Source of the DNA: Bradyrhizobium sp. C9
GTDB lineage: Bacteria; Pseudomonadota; Alphaproteobacteria; Rhizobiales; Xanthobacteraceae
Assembly (NCBI RefSeq): GCF_002532045.1
Contig: NZ_NWTG01000002.1
Span: 62,001 to 126,000, forward strand
Direction: 5' to 3'
DNA: 64,000 bases
In this document: positions 1 through 8,282 of the stretch, in pieces
How the letters are laid out: every line of letters begins with the position of its first letter
How positions within the stretch are numbered: the stretch's first letter is position 1
Program-made: the position numbers and the translations under genes
The notes under the pieces: generated by a model
Databases searched by the model: none
The model's input: the letters and a program-made list of their open reading frames with translations, nothing else
Told to the model about the DNA's origin: nothing

Positions 1-2
1 TG

Positions 3-749
3 GGGACCGCGGTCGGGCTCGAGAAATATGCCGGCCGGCTGCCGGCGGTGCTGTTTGCCCTCGCACTGCTGGATGCCTGCATCATCGGCGCGGCCGCGGT
101 CTCGCTCTCGACGGCCTATGCGATCGGTGACGTGTTCGCGGTCAAGCACTCGCTGCACCGCAAGCCGTGGGACGCGAAAGGCTTCTACGGCGTCTATTGC
201 GGACTGATCGTGCTCGCCGCCGTGCTGGTGCTGACGCCGGGCACGCCACTCGGACTGCTCACCAACGCGGTGCAGACGTTGGCCGGCGTGCTGCTACCGA
301 GCGCGACCGTGTTCCTGCTGCTGCTCTGCAACGACCGCCACATCCTCGGGCCCTGGATCAATTCGACCCGGCTGAACCTGTTCACGGGCGCGGTGGTCGC
401 CGGCCTCGTGATGCTGTCGGTAATCCTGACTGCCGCGGTGCTGTTCCCGGATCTCAGCGAGCAATGGATCATCGGCATCCTGGTCGGCGGCAGCCTGCTC
501 GCGCTCGCGGTCACCGCGCTGGTCAAGCTGTACGAGATGTCGTCGCGCCGCAACGCCTCGTTCCGCTTCAAGAACAGGCCGCCGCTGTTCAACCGCGACA
601 CCTGGCGGATGCCGCCGCTCGACCGGTTGCCGCCGGCGCGTCTCAGCCCGCTGAGCCGGATCTGGATGCTGGTGCTGCGCGGCTATCTCTTCGTCGCCGC
701 CGGCCTCGTGCTGCTGCGGATCGTCCAGCTCGCCACGGTGGGGGCGTGA
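3..749 (+). CDS. NRAMP-family divalent metal transporter, C-terminal part (5' cut by window)
   Basis: The reading frame is open from the first bases of the window, so the true start lies upstream. The visible 248 residues contain several long hydrophobic helices. They include a stretch reading LPSATVFLLLLCND followed by ILGPWINS, which resembles the late transmembrane helices of NRAMP (MntH-like) Mn2+/Fe2+ transporters of the inner membrane. The last part is a basic, proline-rich segment followed by a final hydrophobic helix. The metal-binding DPGN and MPH motifs of the family would lie in the missing N-terminal part, so metal specificity cannot be judged. A small frame overlaps its stop codon. 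Family call is from pattern recognition of this half only. Confidence 0.72.
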   Translation, partial: GTAVGLEKYAGRLPAVLFALALLDACIIGAAAVSLSTAYAIGDVFAVKHSLHRKPWDAKGFYGVYCGLIVLAAVLVLTPGTPLGLLTNAVQTLAGVLLPSATVFLLLLCNDRHILGPWINSTRLNLFTGAVVAGLVMLSVILTAAVLFPDLSEQWIIGILVGGSLLALAVTALVKLYEMSSRRNASFRFKNRPPLFNRDTWRMPPLDRLPPARLSPLSRIWMLVLRGYLFVAAGLVLLRIVQLATVGA

Positions 750-985
750 CGACACTCGGCCGCGGCCGACGTTGGGGCGCGATCGTGTTGTTCAGGCTGG
801 CGGGCGCCATCCTGCGCGGCGCGACCGCGCTTTATCAGCGGCGTGTGATTTCAGGCGCCGACCTGCGGACGGCGCTGTCGGTGGCGCGATGTGTCGAACG
901 AACCGGCGCAAGGGTCGTGCTCGGCAGGCCATCGCAGCCGGCATTCATCGAGACAGGGGACGACGACAATGGTGGCCTCGATTGA
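746..985 (+). CDS. Small hypothetical protein overlapping the transporter stop codon
   Basis: A GTG start overlaps the stop codon of the NRAMP-like gene (GTGA), an arrangement typical of translational coupling. The predicted 79-residue protein has a short hydrophobic stretch (IVLFRLAGAIL) near residue 15 and an acidic C-terminus (TGDDDNGGLD). I recognise no family. It could be a real cytoplasmic or membrane-associated partner of the transporter, or an incidental open frame in high-GC DNA. No ribosome binding site is obvious, which fits either coupling or no translation at all. Confidence 0.4.
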   Translation: MTTLGRGRRWGAIVLFRLAGAILRGATALYQRRVISGADLRTALSVARCVERTGARVVLGRPSQPAFIETGDDDNGGLD

Positions 986-1292
986 ACGGTCGGATCCCGA
1001 CCGATTTGCCACAGATGCACGGGCGATCGCAGCGGATCAGGCCTACGGCCTCGCGGTGTTACGCGACTGTCATAGTGGCGTGCAAATCGGAGAGGTAACC
1101 GGCGCGCCTCAGTTGCTATTGCGAATTACTTGCAACAAGCCGCAGAGGATGCTAGGTGCTGATCTGGCTTTGGATGGGACGACACGGATCGGACCGGGGA
1201 CGGCGGGCGATGAATTCAAATCTCGGGTGGCAAGTGGCCGCCAAATCTGTAATGCCGAGCGAAACCGCCAACCGCTCGCGGAAAGCCGCGTC
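986..1292 (+). other. Intergenic region upstream of the porin gene
   Basis: No convincing gene is seen in these 307 bases. A frame that runs into the porin is open here, but it lacks a signal peptide at its N-terminus, so the porin start is placed downstream. An imperfect GTTGC/GCAAC dyad lies near 1112-1136 but is too weak to call an operator. Confidence 0.5.
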
Positions 1293-3290
1293 ATGACTTG
1301 CGTCCGTCTTTCCCGGGTTCGGATCGCCGCCGGCGCAGCGCTCGGCGCGGCGGCATTCGGCGCGCCGGCATCCGCGGCCGATATGGCCGTCAAGTCACCG
1401 GCCATGAATGCGGCGGTCTACAACTGGACCGGCTTTTACGTCGGCGGCCATGTCGGCTATGGCGACGGCAGCCTCGGTCCCGATACCAATCCACTTCCCC
1501 TGCAGGGCGTCTTCTTTCCCCACAGCGTTACGGGAGGGATCGGCGGCTTCCAGGTCGGATACAATCACCAGTTCGCCAACCGCTTCGTGCTCGGCGTCGA
1601 GGCCGACGCGACATTCGTGGGCCCGGTCGATCTGCCGCGGCGCAGGCTCGCGCCCTTCGATAGTTCGATCGACTATGTCGGCACCGTGCGCGGCCGCGCC
1701 GGTTACAGCTTTGGCAGCTGGATGCCGTACGTCACCGGCGGCTTCGCCTGGGGCCGCAGCCAGGTCAGGATCAACGATGCCGCCGGCAACGTGATCTCCG
1801 AGCCCGGCCAGTATCAGACCGGCTGGACTGTCGGCGCCGGCGCCGAATTTGCGCTCAGCGGCAATTGGACGGCCAAGCTCGAATACGACTACGTCGACCT
1901 GTCGCGCCGTACGCTCGGCCTCGACGATTTCGGCATGCCCGGCGTTGCCATCGACCCGCGACTGCATCTGCTGAAATTCGGCCTGAACTACCAGCTTGGC
2001 GATTCGCCCTGGTCGGCGACGCCGACGCGGTCCGTGCTGCCGGACTCCAGCGACTGGAGCGTGCATGGGCAGACCACCCTGATCGGCCAGGGCTATCCAT
2101 CGTTCCGCGCGCCCTATGGCGGGACCAACAGCCTTCCGGGCGCAGGGCAAGCGCAACAAACCTGGACCACGACGGCGTTTCTCGGCGTGCGGCTCTGGGA
2201 AGGCGGCGAGTTCTATTTCAATCCGGAGACAGCGCAGGGCTTCGGCCTCAACGGCACGCTCGGCCTTGCCGGATTCCCGAACGGCGAGGCGCAGAAGGCC
2301 GGCGCCGAATATCCGCGGATTCGGCCGCAGCGCTACTATTTCAAGCAGACCTTCGGCCTCGGCGGCGAGCAGGAAGACGTCCCTGATGGCCCGAACCAGA
2401 TCGCGGGCAAGCGCGACATCGACCGCGTGACGGTCGTCGTCGGCCGCTTTGCGGTGGGCGATTTTTTCGACGGCAATTCCTACGCCAAGGATCCGCGCGC
2501 CGACTTCATGAACTGGGCGATGTGGTCGTCCGCCGCCTATGACTTCCCGGCTGACCTGCCCGGGTACACCCGCGGCGCGGTGGTCGAACTCAACCGCAAG
2601 GACTGGGCAGTGCGCGCCGGCGTGTTCCAGGTGCCCAATGCGCCGAACAGCGACGTGCTGGTCTCCAACGCCAACAATGGCGGCGCCGTGGTGGAATTCG
2701 AAGGCCGCTATTCGATCTTCGACCAGCCCGGCAGGATGCGCGTCGGCGTGTTCGGCAATCGCGGCTTCACCGGCAATTATCGCCAGGCGCTCGCGATCGA
2801 GGATGCCAATCCGGGACTCGACATCAACGACGTGATGGCCGGTATCCGCAAGGACAACACCAAGTACGGCTTCTACCTGAACGGCGAGCAGCAGATCGCA
2901 ACCGATGTCGGCCTGTTCGGCCGTCTCAGCTGGAACGACGGCCGGAACGAGATCCTGTCGTTCACCGACGTCGACCGCAGCGTCTCGGGCGGTCTGTCGA
3001 TCAAGGGCAGCTATTGGGGTCGGGCGAACGACACGATCGGCATCGGCGGTGCGGTCAACGGGCTGTCATCGGCGCATCGCGACTACCTCGCCGCCGGCGG
3101 CCTCGGTCTCTTGATCGGCGACGGCGCGCTGAACTACAGCCCGGAGCGGATTCTGGAGACCTACTACGCCTACCAGGTGAACAAGAACCTGACGCTGACC
3201 GCGGACTATCAGTTCATAACCAACCCCGCCTACAACGCCGACCGCGGCCCGGTGCACATCTTCTCCGGCCGCATCCACGGCGAGTTTTGA
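1293..3290 (+). CDS. Two-domain outer-membrane porin (Omp31-like barrel plus OprB-like porin)
   Basis: The ATG was chosen because it puts a clear signal peptide at the N-terminus (cleavage after APASA, near residue 28); upstream starts in the same frame would bury it. Residues about 43-235 look like the small outer-membrane beta-barrel family, with NWTGFYVGGHVGYG at the start and the aromatic-ending strand LLKFGLNYQL. From about residue 250 to the end at 665 the protein resembles carbohydrate-selective porins of the OprB family, with alternating strands, WTTTAFLGVRLWEGGEFYFNPE and a closing SGRIHGEF with terminal Phe. It should sit in the outer membrane and allow passive uptake of sugars or other small solutes. 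Carrying two barrel-type domains in one chain is unusual outside this group of bacteria. A palindrome follows directly. Confidence 0.82.
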   Translation: MTCVRLSRVRIAAGAALGAAAFGAPASAADMAVKSPAMNAAVYNWTGFYVGGHVGYGDGSLGPDTNPLPLQGVFFPHSVTGGIGGFQVGYNHQFANRFVLGVEADATFVGPVDLPRRRLAPFDSSIDYVGTVRGRAGYSFGSWMPYVTGGFAWGRSQVRINDAAGNVISEPGQYQTGWTVGAGAEFALSGNWTAKLEYDYVDLSRRTLGLDDFGMPGVAIDPRLHLLKFGLNYQLGDSPWSATPTRSVLPDSSDWSVHGQTTLIGQGYPSFRAPYGGTNSLPGAGQAQQTWTTTAFLGVRLWEGGEFYFNPETAQGFGLNGTLGLAGFPNGEAQKAGAEYPRIRPQRYYFKQTFGLGGEQEDVPDGPNQIAGKRDIDRVTVVVGRFAVGDFFDGNSYAKDPRADFMNWAMWSSAAYDFPADLPGYTRGAVVELNRKDWAVRAGVFQVPNAPNSDVLVSNANNGGAVVEFEGRYSIFDQPGRMRVGVFGNRGFTGNYRQALAIEDANPGLDINDVMAGIRKDNTKYGFYLNGEQQIATDVGLFGRLSWNDGRNEILSFTDVDRSVSGGLSIKGSYWGRANDTIGIGGAVNGLSSAHRDYLAAGGLGLLIGDGALNYSPERILETYYAYQVNKNLTLTADYQFITNPAYNADRGPVHIFSGRIHGEF

Positions 3291-3298
3291 GTCCCAAC

Positions 3299-3343
3299 GT
3301 CGTCCCGGCTCCCGTGCGCAATTGCGCACCAGGCCGGGACGAC
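3299..3343. terminator. Palindrome after the porin gene, possible terminator
   Basis: Perfect arms GTCGTCCCGGC and GCCGGGACGAC flank about 23 bases that include GTGCGCAATTGCGCAC, itself a palindrome. It begins nine bases after the porin stop codon. The arms match the ends of the longer repeats elsewhere in the window, so it may be a short member of that repeat family that doubles as a terminator. No T-run follows. Confidence 0.5.
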
Positions 3344-3431
3344 ATTGAATTTGCCGCGCCGTTCTTCGCAATGTGAGCTGGATTGGTTCGAGCAGCAAAA
3401 CGCCCTCTCCCCACTTAAATATATGTAGACC

Positions 3432-3457
3432 CCCCGGGCTTGCCGCAAGCCCGGGGT
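3432..3457. repeat. GC-rich hairpin upstream of the FAD monooxygenase
   Basis: CCCCGGGCTTG and CAAGCCCGGGG form an 11-bp perfect stem around a short loop. It lies about 40 bases before the monooxygenase start, so it could be a terminator for the porin transcript or an attenuating leader structure. Function is not shown by the sequence. Confidence 0.5.
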
Positions 3458-3499
3458 CATCCCGTAGAACGCGCGCCCAATCGAACGGAGGAGTGCGGG

Positions 3500-4966
3500 A
3501 TGCGGGAACATGCTGTGGTGATTGCCGGCGGAGGGCCGACCGGGCTGATGCTGGCGTGCGAGCTGGCGCTGGCCGGCATCGATGTTGCGATTGTCGAGCG
3601 GCGCGAGGGGGCGGACCTGATCGGCGCGCGCGCGGGCGGGCTGCACGCACGCACCATCGAGGTGCTCGATCAGCGCGGCATCGGCGACCGCTTCGTCGCG
3701 CTGGGGGCGCGCCATCCGGCGGTGCTGTTCCATTCGCATCTGGTTCCGCTCGGGATCAGCGACTTCCCGACCCGACGCAATTTCACGCTGGGGCTGCGGC
3801 AGAACCATATCGAGCGCGTGCTCGGCGAATGGGCCGAACAGCTGGCGGTGCGGATCGATCGCGGGCGCGACGTCACCGGCTTCACGCAGGACGACGATGG
3901 CGTCGATGTCGCGCTATCGGATGGCGAGGTGCTCCGGGCCAAGTATCTGGTCGGCTGCGACGGCGGCCGCAGCCTCGTCCGCAAGGCGGCCGGCATCGAA
4001 TTCGCCGGATGGGATCCGACCAGGAGCTGGCTGATCGCCGAGACCGAGATGTCGGACCAACCGGAATGGGGCTTTCGCCAGGACGACGCCGGCATCTATG
4101 CCATCGGCAAGGTGGAGGACGGCGAGCGGGTGCGGCTCGTGCTGACCGAGCGGCAGCTCGGTACCGACCGGGAGCCGACCCTGCGCGACGTCAGCGAACG
4201 GCTGGTTACCGTCTACGGCACCGATTTCGGCATCCACAGTCCGGTCTGGATATCGCGCTTCACCGACATGACCCGGCAGGCCGTGACCTACCGCAAGCAG
4301 CGCGTGCTGCTGGCCGGCGATGCCGCCCATGTGCATCCGCCGATGGGCGGACAGGGCCTCAATATCGGCGTGCAGGACGCGGTGAACCTGGGCTGGAAGC
4401 TCGCCCAGGTGGTCAAGCTGACATCGCCGGACAGCCTGCTCGACAGCTATCAGACCGAACGCCATCCGGTGGCGGCCCGCGTGCTGCGCAACACCATGGC
4501 GTATGTCGCGCTCAACGGTGCCGATGCGCGCAGCAAGGCGCTGCACGAGGTCGTCTCCGAATTGCTGCGCATGGACGAGCCGCGCCGAAAATTCGCCGCG
4601 ATGATGTCGGGCCTCGACCTGCACTACGATCTCGGCGACGGCCATCCGCTGCTCGGACGCCGCATGCCCGATCTCGAACTGGTGACGACCAACGGGGCGC
4701 TGCGGGCCTTCGCGCTGCTGCACCAGGCACGGCCGGTGCTGCTCAATCTCGATGAACCCGGCAGCATCGACATCGCGGGATGGAGAGATCGGATTCGGCT
4801 GGTCGATGCCGATTATGCCGGCGCGTGGGAGCTTCCCGCGCTCGGGACGGTTGCGCCGCCCGCCGCGATGCTGGTCCGGCCCGACGGCTACGTGGCGTGG
4901 GTCGGAGACCGGAGTCAGCCGGGCCTCGCCGAGGCGCTGACCAGATGGTTCGGCGCCCCAGCGTAG
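3500..4966 (+). CDS. FAD-dependent aromatic monooxygenase (PheA/RdmE/MhpA-like)
   Basis: This 488-residue protein has the three landmarks of class A flavoprotein hydroxylases: an N-terminal Rossmann motif GGGPTG (about residues 10-15), the NADPH/FAD motif VGCDGGRSLVRK near residue 155, and GDAAHVHPPMGGQGLN near residue 275. A C-terminal thioredoxin-like domain, typical of phenol hydroxylase and polyketide hydroxylase relatives, occupies about the last 100 residues. It probably hydroxylates an aromatic substrate with NAD(P)H and oxygen in the cytoplasm; the substrate cannot be read from sequence. The start was chosen for the GGAGGA box about 8 bases upstream and the immediate onset of the Rossmann fold. 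It is convergent with the next gene and has no obvious pathway partner. Confidence 0.85.
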   Translation: MREHAVVIAGGGPTGLMLACELALAGIDVAIVERREGADLIGARAGGLHARTIEVLDQRGIGDRFVALGARHPAVLFHSHLVPLGISDFPTRRNFTLGLRQNHIERVLGEWAEQLAVRIDRGRDVTGFTQDDDGVDVALSDGEVLRAKYLVGCDGGRSLVRKAAGIEFAGWDPTRSWLIAETEMSDQPEWGFRQDDAGIYAIGKVEDGERVRLVLTERQLGTDREPTLRDVSERLVTVYGTDFGIHSPVWISRFTDMTRQAVTYRKQRVLLAGDAAHVHPPMGGQGLNIGVQDAVNLGWKLAQVVKLTSPDSLLDSYQTERHPVAARVLRNTMAYVALNGADARSKALHEVVSELLRMDEPRRKFAAMMSGLDLHYDLGDGHPLLGRRMPDLELVTTNGALRAFALLHQARPVLLNLDEPGSIDIAGWRDRIRLVDADYAGAWELPALGTVAPPAAMLVRPDGYVAWVGDRSQPGLAEALTRWFGAPA

Positions 4967-4976
4967 CTGGGCGTCC

Positions 4977-6602
4977 CTATCCCGCCGGCTGGAACGAATC
5001 CGCGCGCGCCATCGCCCAGGCTTCGCGGAAGCGGGGATCCTGGGTGCCTTCGAGGAGTTCGCCCGGGCGCAGTGTCGGATAGAGCTGCGCGAAGGTGCGG
5101 ACGTCGGTGGTCGAAGACCGCTGCGAGAAGTGGATCGGGCGCAGGTCCTTGGTGTGCTCGAGGCCGGCGGCGGCGAGCAGCTCGGTCAGCGCGTGCAGGG
5201 TCGAGTGGTGGTAGTTGTAGACGCGCTCGATCTTGCCCGGCACGTAGAGCGCGCGGTTGCGGATCGGGTCCTGCGAGGTGACGCCGGTCGGGCAGCGGTC
5301 GGTGTGGCAGCTCAGGGACTGGATGCAGCCGAGCGCGAACATGAAGCCGCGCGCCGAATTGCACCAGTCGGCTCCGATCGCCATCGCGCGCGCCATGTCG
5401 AAGGCGGTCGCGATCTTGCCGGCGGCGCCGATCTTGATGCGATCGCGCGCGCCGATGCCGATCAGCGCGTTGTGCACGAAATTGACGCCCTCGCGCATCG
5501 GCATGCCCAGATGATCCATGAACTCGAGCGGCGCCGCACCGGTGCCGCCCTCATTGCCGTCGACCACGATGAAGTCGGGGTAGAGCCCGCTCTCCTTCAT
5601 CGCCTTGCAGATCGCCAGGAACTCCCAGGGATGGCCGATGCACATCTTGAAGCCGGCCGGCTTGCCGCCGGACAGTTTGCGCATTTGCGCCACGAATTCC
5701 ATCATCTGCAGCGGCGTCGAGAATGCCTTGTGATAGGCCGGCGAGATGCAGTCCTCGCCCATCGGCACGCCCCGGATCTTGGAGATCTCCTCGGAGACCT
5801 TCGCGGCCGGCAGCACGCCGCCATGGCCGGGCTTGGCGCCCTGGCTGATCTTGAGCTCGACCATCTTGATCTGATCGTCGCCCGCGACGCTTGCGAACAG
5901 CTCCGGATTGAAGGTGCCGTCGCGGTTGCGGCAGCCGAAATAGCCGGAGCCGATCTCCCAGATGATGTCGCCGCCCATCTCTCGGTGATAGGGGCTGACG
6001 CCACCCTCGCCGGTGTCGTGGGCGAAGCCGCCCTTCTTGGCGCCCGCATTGAGCGCCCGCACCGCGTTCGGGCTGAGCGCGCCGAAGCTCATCGCCGAGA
6101 TGTTGAAGACCGAGGCCGAATACGGCCTGGTGCAGTCGGGACCGCCGATGGTGATGCGGAATTTCTCCTCGGCGCGCGGCTTCGGCGCCACCGAATGATG
6201 CATCCACTCATAGCCCTCGCGATAGACGTCCTCCTGGGTGCCGAATGGCCGCTTGTCGAGCACCATCTTGGCGCGCTGATAGACCAACGCGCGGGTGTCG
6301 CGCGAGAACGGCATGCCGTCCTTCTCGCTCTCGAAGAAGTACTGCCGCATCTCCGGGCGGATTTCCTCGAGCAGGAAGCGCATATGCGCCGAAATCGGGT
6401 AGTTGCGCAGCACCGCATGGTTCTTCTGGGTCAGATCGCGGATGCCGAGCAACGTCAGCGCGCCGAAGATCGCGAGCGGGATGACCACGATCTTGAAGAC
6501 CTTGTGGTCGAAAATCCCGACCAGCAGCAGGAGCGCGGTGACGACGGCGCAGATCGTCAGCACGATGAAGCGCGGCGAGAACGGAAGCATTATCGTATCC
6601 AT
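4977..6602 (-). CDS. FMN-binding glutamate synthase family protein (membrane-anchored)
   Basis: The 541-residue protein starts with two hydrophobic helices (residues about 10-50) followed by a domain matching the FMN- and iron-sulphur-binding central part of glutamate synthase large subunits. Landmarks are SAMSFGALSPNA, GGVSPYHREMGGD, NEGGTGAAPLEFMDHLG and the cysteine cluster in CIQSLSCHTDRCPTG, which suits a 3Fe-4S site. The N-terminal glutaminase domain and the C-terminal beta-helix of true GltB are absent, so it is not a complete glutamate synthase. It may be a membrane-attached FMN oxidoreductase using an external ammonia or electron donor. The ATG follows a GGAGGA box closely. It is transcribed alone, convergent with the monooxygenase. 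Confidence 0.85.
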   Translation of the reverse strand: MDTIMLPFSPRFIVLTICAVVTALLLLVGIFDHKVFKIVVIPLAIFGALTLLGIRDLTQKNHAVLRNYPISAHMRFLLEEIRPEMRQYFFESEKDGMPFSRDTRALVYQRAKMVLDKRPFGTQEDVYREGYEWMHHSVAPKPRAEEKFRITIGGPDCTRPYSASVFNISAMSFGALSPNAVRALNAGAKKGGFAHDTGEGGVSPYHREMGGDIIWEIGSGYFGCRNRDGTFNPELFASVAGDDQIKMVELKISQGAKPGHGGVLPAAKVSEEISKIRGVPMGEDCISPAYHKAFSTPLQMMEFVAQMRKLSGGKPAGFKMCIGHPWEFLAICKAMKESGLYPDFIVVDGNEGGTGAAPLEFMDHLGMPMREGVNFVHNALIGIGARDRIKIGAAGKIATAFDMARAMAIGADWCNSARGFMFALGCIQSLSCHTDRCPTGVTSQDPIRNRALYVPGKIERVYNYHHSTLHALTELLAAAGLEHTKDLRPIHFSQRSSTTDVRTFAQLYPTLRPGELLEGTQDPRFREAWAMARADSFQPAG

Positions 6603-6691
6603 GGAATCCTCCGGCCTGCCTTCAATGCCCTGTCGGGGGTAAGCCTAATCCAACTCGCGGAACAAGTGCACTACGGTTATACGGCCGAGCA

Positions 6692-6705
6692 GTCACAGAT
6701 GTGAC
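6692..6705. promoter_or_regulatory. Perfect dyad GTCACAGATGTGAC
   Basis: GTCACA and TGTGAC are perfect inverted arms separated by GA. It lies about 90 bases upstream of the FMN glutamate-synthase-like gene. The arms resemble half-sites of CRP/FNR-family operators but the spacing is much shorter than in those sites. The regulator is unknown. Confidence 0.3.
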
Positions 6706-7030
6706 AACCGCCCGGATGGGCGGGTGCGGCTGCCGGGCAAACTGAAACGAGACCGCCTTTTGCAGTGCAACGAAGGGGAGCGGATGCGACAAGCTGCCGT
6801 CGCAGGGGCGCGCTGCCAAAAATATCGAAAACAACCCCATGCACAGTAGCCGGCGGGCTGCCAGCGTTCGAAACGACAACTTGACTCGTCGGGCAACTCA
6901 GCGGCATTCTTCCATTATTCCGAAATCGTGCGGACGCCCGCGGCTATCGCATATGGGAAAGCCCTGCTGCGTCGCCTCCCTGCGGCCATCCGTCGAGACG
7001 CCCGCCATCGAGTCCGCGGCCCCTCCACAC

Positions 7031-7151
7031 GTCGCCCTGCGAAAGCAGGGACCCATAACCACCGATGGTCATTGTTGGGCGATGCTGGAACGACGAGTCC
7101 CATTCACAACACCCGCCGCGGATTATGGGTCCCTGCTTTCGCAGGGACGAC
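7031..7151. repeat. Long paired palindromic repeat (CTGCGAAAGCAGG subtype)
   Basis: The left end GTCGCCCTGCGAAAGCAGGG and the right end CCCTGCTTTCGCAGGGACGAC are inverted copies, each containing its own small hairpin, and the inner CCATAACC / TTATGGG pair extends the arms. The core is unrelated. The same outer arms recur at 45825-45946. Confidence 0.85.
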
Positions 7152-7185
7152 AGATGGAGGGAGTCTTGTCCCCACGCACACCCGC

Positions 7186-8055
7186 CTAATGGGCGTGCGG
7201 CTGCAATTCGTGGGGGATGTGCCCCGGCTTCAGGCCGTCGCTGGCGAGCCACGCATTGGTGGTGTCGAGGGCGCGGGCGATGTGATCTGCGGTCCGGGAG
7301 AAATCGTAGGGTGAGCCGACCAGCGGGCAGAGCGGCGGCACCACGAAATACTCGACGTCGGGACCGATGTTCTCGAGCTCGTTGACGAGCTGCCGCGCGA
7401 TCAGGAGCGTCAGTGCATGCAGCGCATTGGCGAGCGCGCCGACCGGCGGCGCCTGGTTGGCGCAGGCATGGCCGGTCGGCAGCACGATCAGGCGTTTTGC
7501 CCCATGCTTCACGGCAACGCGGACCGGTGTGTTGCTGGAGATCGCGCCGTCGGCGAGATAACGATCGCGGTAGTGCACCGGCGTGAACGCGCCGGGGATC
7601 GCGGTCGATGCGACGATCGCCTCGGCCGCGGAGCCTTCCGACAGCACCACGCTGTCGCCGCTGATGATGTCGGTCGTGACGATGTGGATCGGCAGCCGCG
7701 CGTCCTCGAGATTGCGGAACGGGATGTAGTCGTCGATCAGCCTGCGAACGCCGTCATGCGAGATCAGGAAGTCGCGCCGCCACAGGAAGCCCACCAGCGT
7801 CCGCCAGCTCACCGGAAACACGTCCTGCCGGTTCAGGCCGCGCCAGATCTCGGCCAGCCGCGCCACGCCCGAGACCGTCGGGTCGCCGGCATAGAACGCG
7901 CCGTTCAAGGCGCCGACGCTGGAGCCGACCACCATGTCGGCGGCGACGCCATGCGCGGCCAGCGCCTGCAGCATCCCGACCTGGATCGCGCCAAAGCTGC
8001 CGCCGCCGGCGAACACAAAGGCGGTCTTCGGGGCATCCGGATCGGTGATGGACAA
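7186..8055 (-). CDS. Patatin-like phospholipase
   Basis: The 289-residue protein has the patatin oxyanion loop GGGSFG (residues 17-22), the nucleophile elbow GSSVG (44-48, catalytic Ser46) and the DGA motif carrying the catalytic Asp in YLADGAISSNTP. It is a Ser-Asp dyad lipid acyl hydrolase of the RssA type, probably cytoplasmic or membrane-associated. A TTG start was chosen because a strong GAGGAG box lies about 6 bases upstream and the frame begins directly with the patatin fold; longer frames add a basic extension from repeat DNA. No operon partner. The physiological lipid is unknown. Confidence 0.85.
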   Translation of the reverse strand: MSITDPDAPKTAFVFAGGGSFGAIQVGMLQALAAHGVAADMVVGSSVGALNGAFYAGDPTVSGVARLAEIWRGLNRQDVFPVSWRTLVGFLWRRDFLISHDGVRRLIDDYIPFRNLEDARLPIHIVTTDIISGDSVVLSEGSAAEAIVASTAIPGAFTPVHYRDRYLADGAISSNTPVRVAVKHGAKRLIVLPTGHACANQAPPVGALANALHALTLLIARQLVNELENIGPDVEYFVVPPLCPLVGSPYDFSRTADHIARALDTTNAWLASDGLKPGHIPHELQPHAH

Positions 8056-8150
8056 GGTGCGGCTCCTCGGGTCGCCGCGTTCGGGAAACGGCGCGCGGCG
8101 TTCGCGGGATTTATAGCAGTGGGGGAATGGTACAGGCCACTCATACGGTC

Positions 8151-8280
8151 GTCGTCCCGGCGAAGGCCGGGACCCATAACCACAAATGCGAAAGGCTGGA
8201 GCCCGATGGGGCCCCAGCCTTCGTCCAATCAGCAACGGTGGTTATGGGTCCCGGGTCGCGCTTCGCTTGCCCGGGACGAC
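8151..8280. repeat. Long paired palindromic repeat (CCCGGCGAAGGCCGGG subtype)
   Basis: GTCGTCCCGGCGAAGGCCGG at the left pairs with the inverted CCCGGGACGAC end on the right, and GACCCATAACCAC pairs with GTGGTTATGGGTC further in. An inner AAGGCTGGAGC / CCAGCCTT pair is also present. It fills the gap between the patatin and fpr genes. Related copies are at 24732, 28426 and 15758. Confidence 0.85.
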
Positions 8281-8282
8281 AA

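Larger units (their letters stand above)
6603..7185. other. Long intergenic region with repeat, no gene seen
   Basis: These 583 bases separate two minus-strand genes. Open frames here have no ribosome binding sites or recognisable domains and overlap one another on both strands. The region contains a perfect short dyad (6692-6705) and a long paired repeat (7031-7151). Confidence 0.6.

Noticed and set aside
1112..1136. GTTGC...GCAAC dyad as a metal-regulator operator
   Set aside because: Only five-base arms match and the inside is not symmetrical; too weak to call.
891..1292. N-terminal extension of the porin frame
   Set aside because: The open frame begins at 891, but the signal peptide starts at 1293. 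Extending it would put the signal peptide inside the protein, so it is treated as non-coding.
5130..6704. 524-codon plus-strand frame
   Set aside because: Complement of the FMN glutamate-synthase-like gene; no start signal and no recognisable domain.
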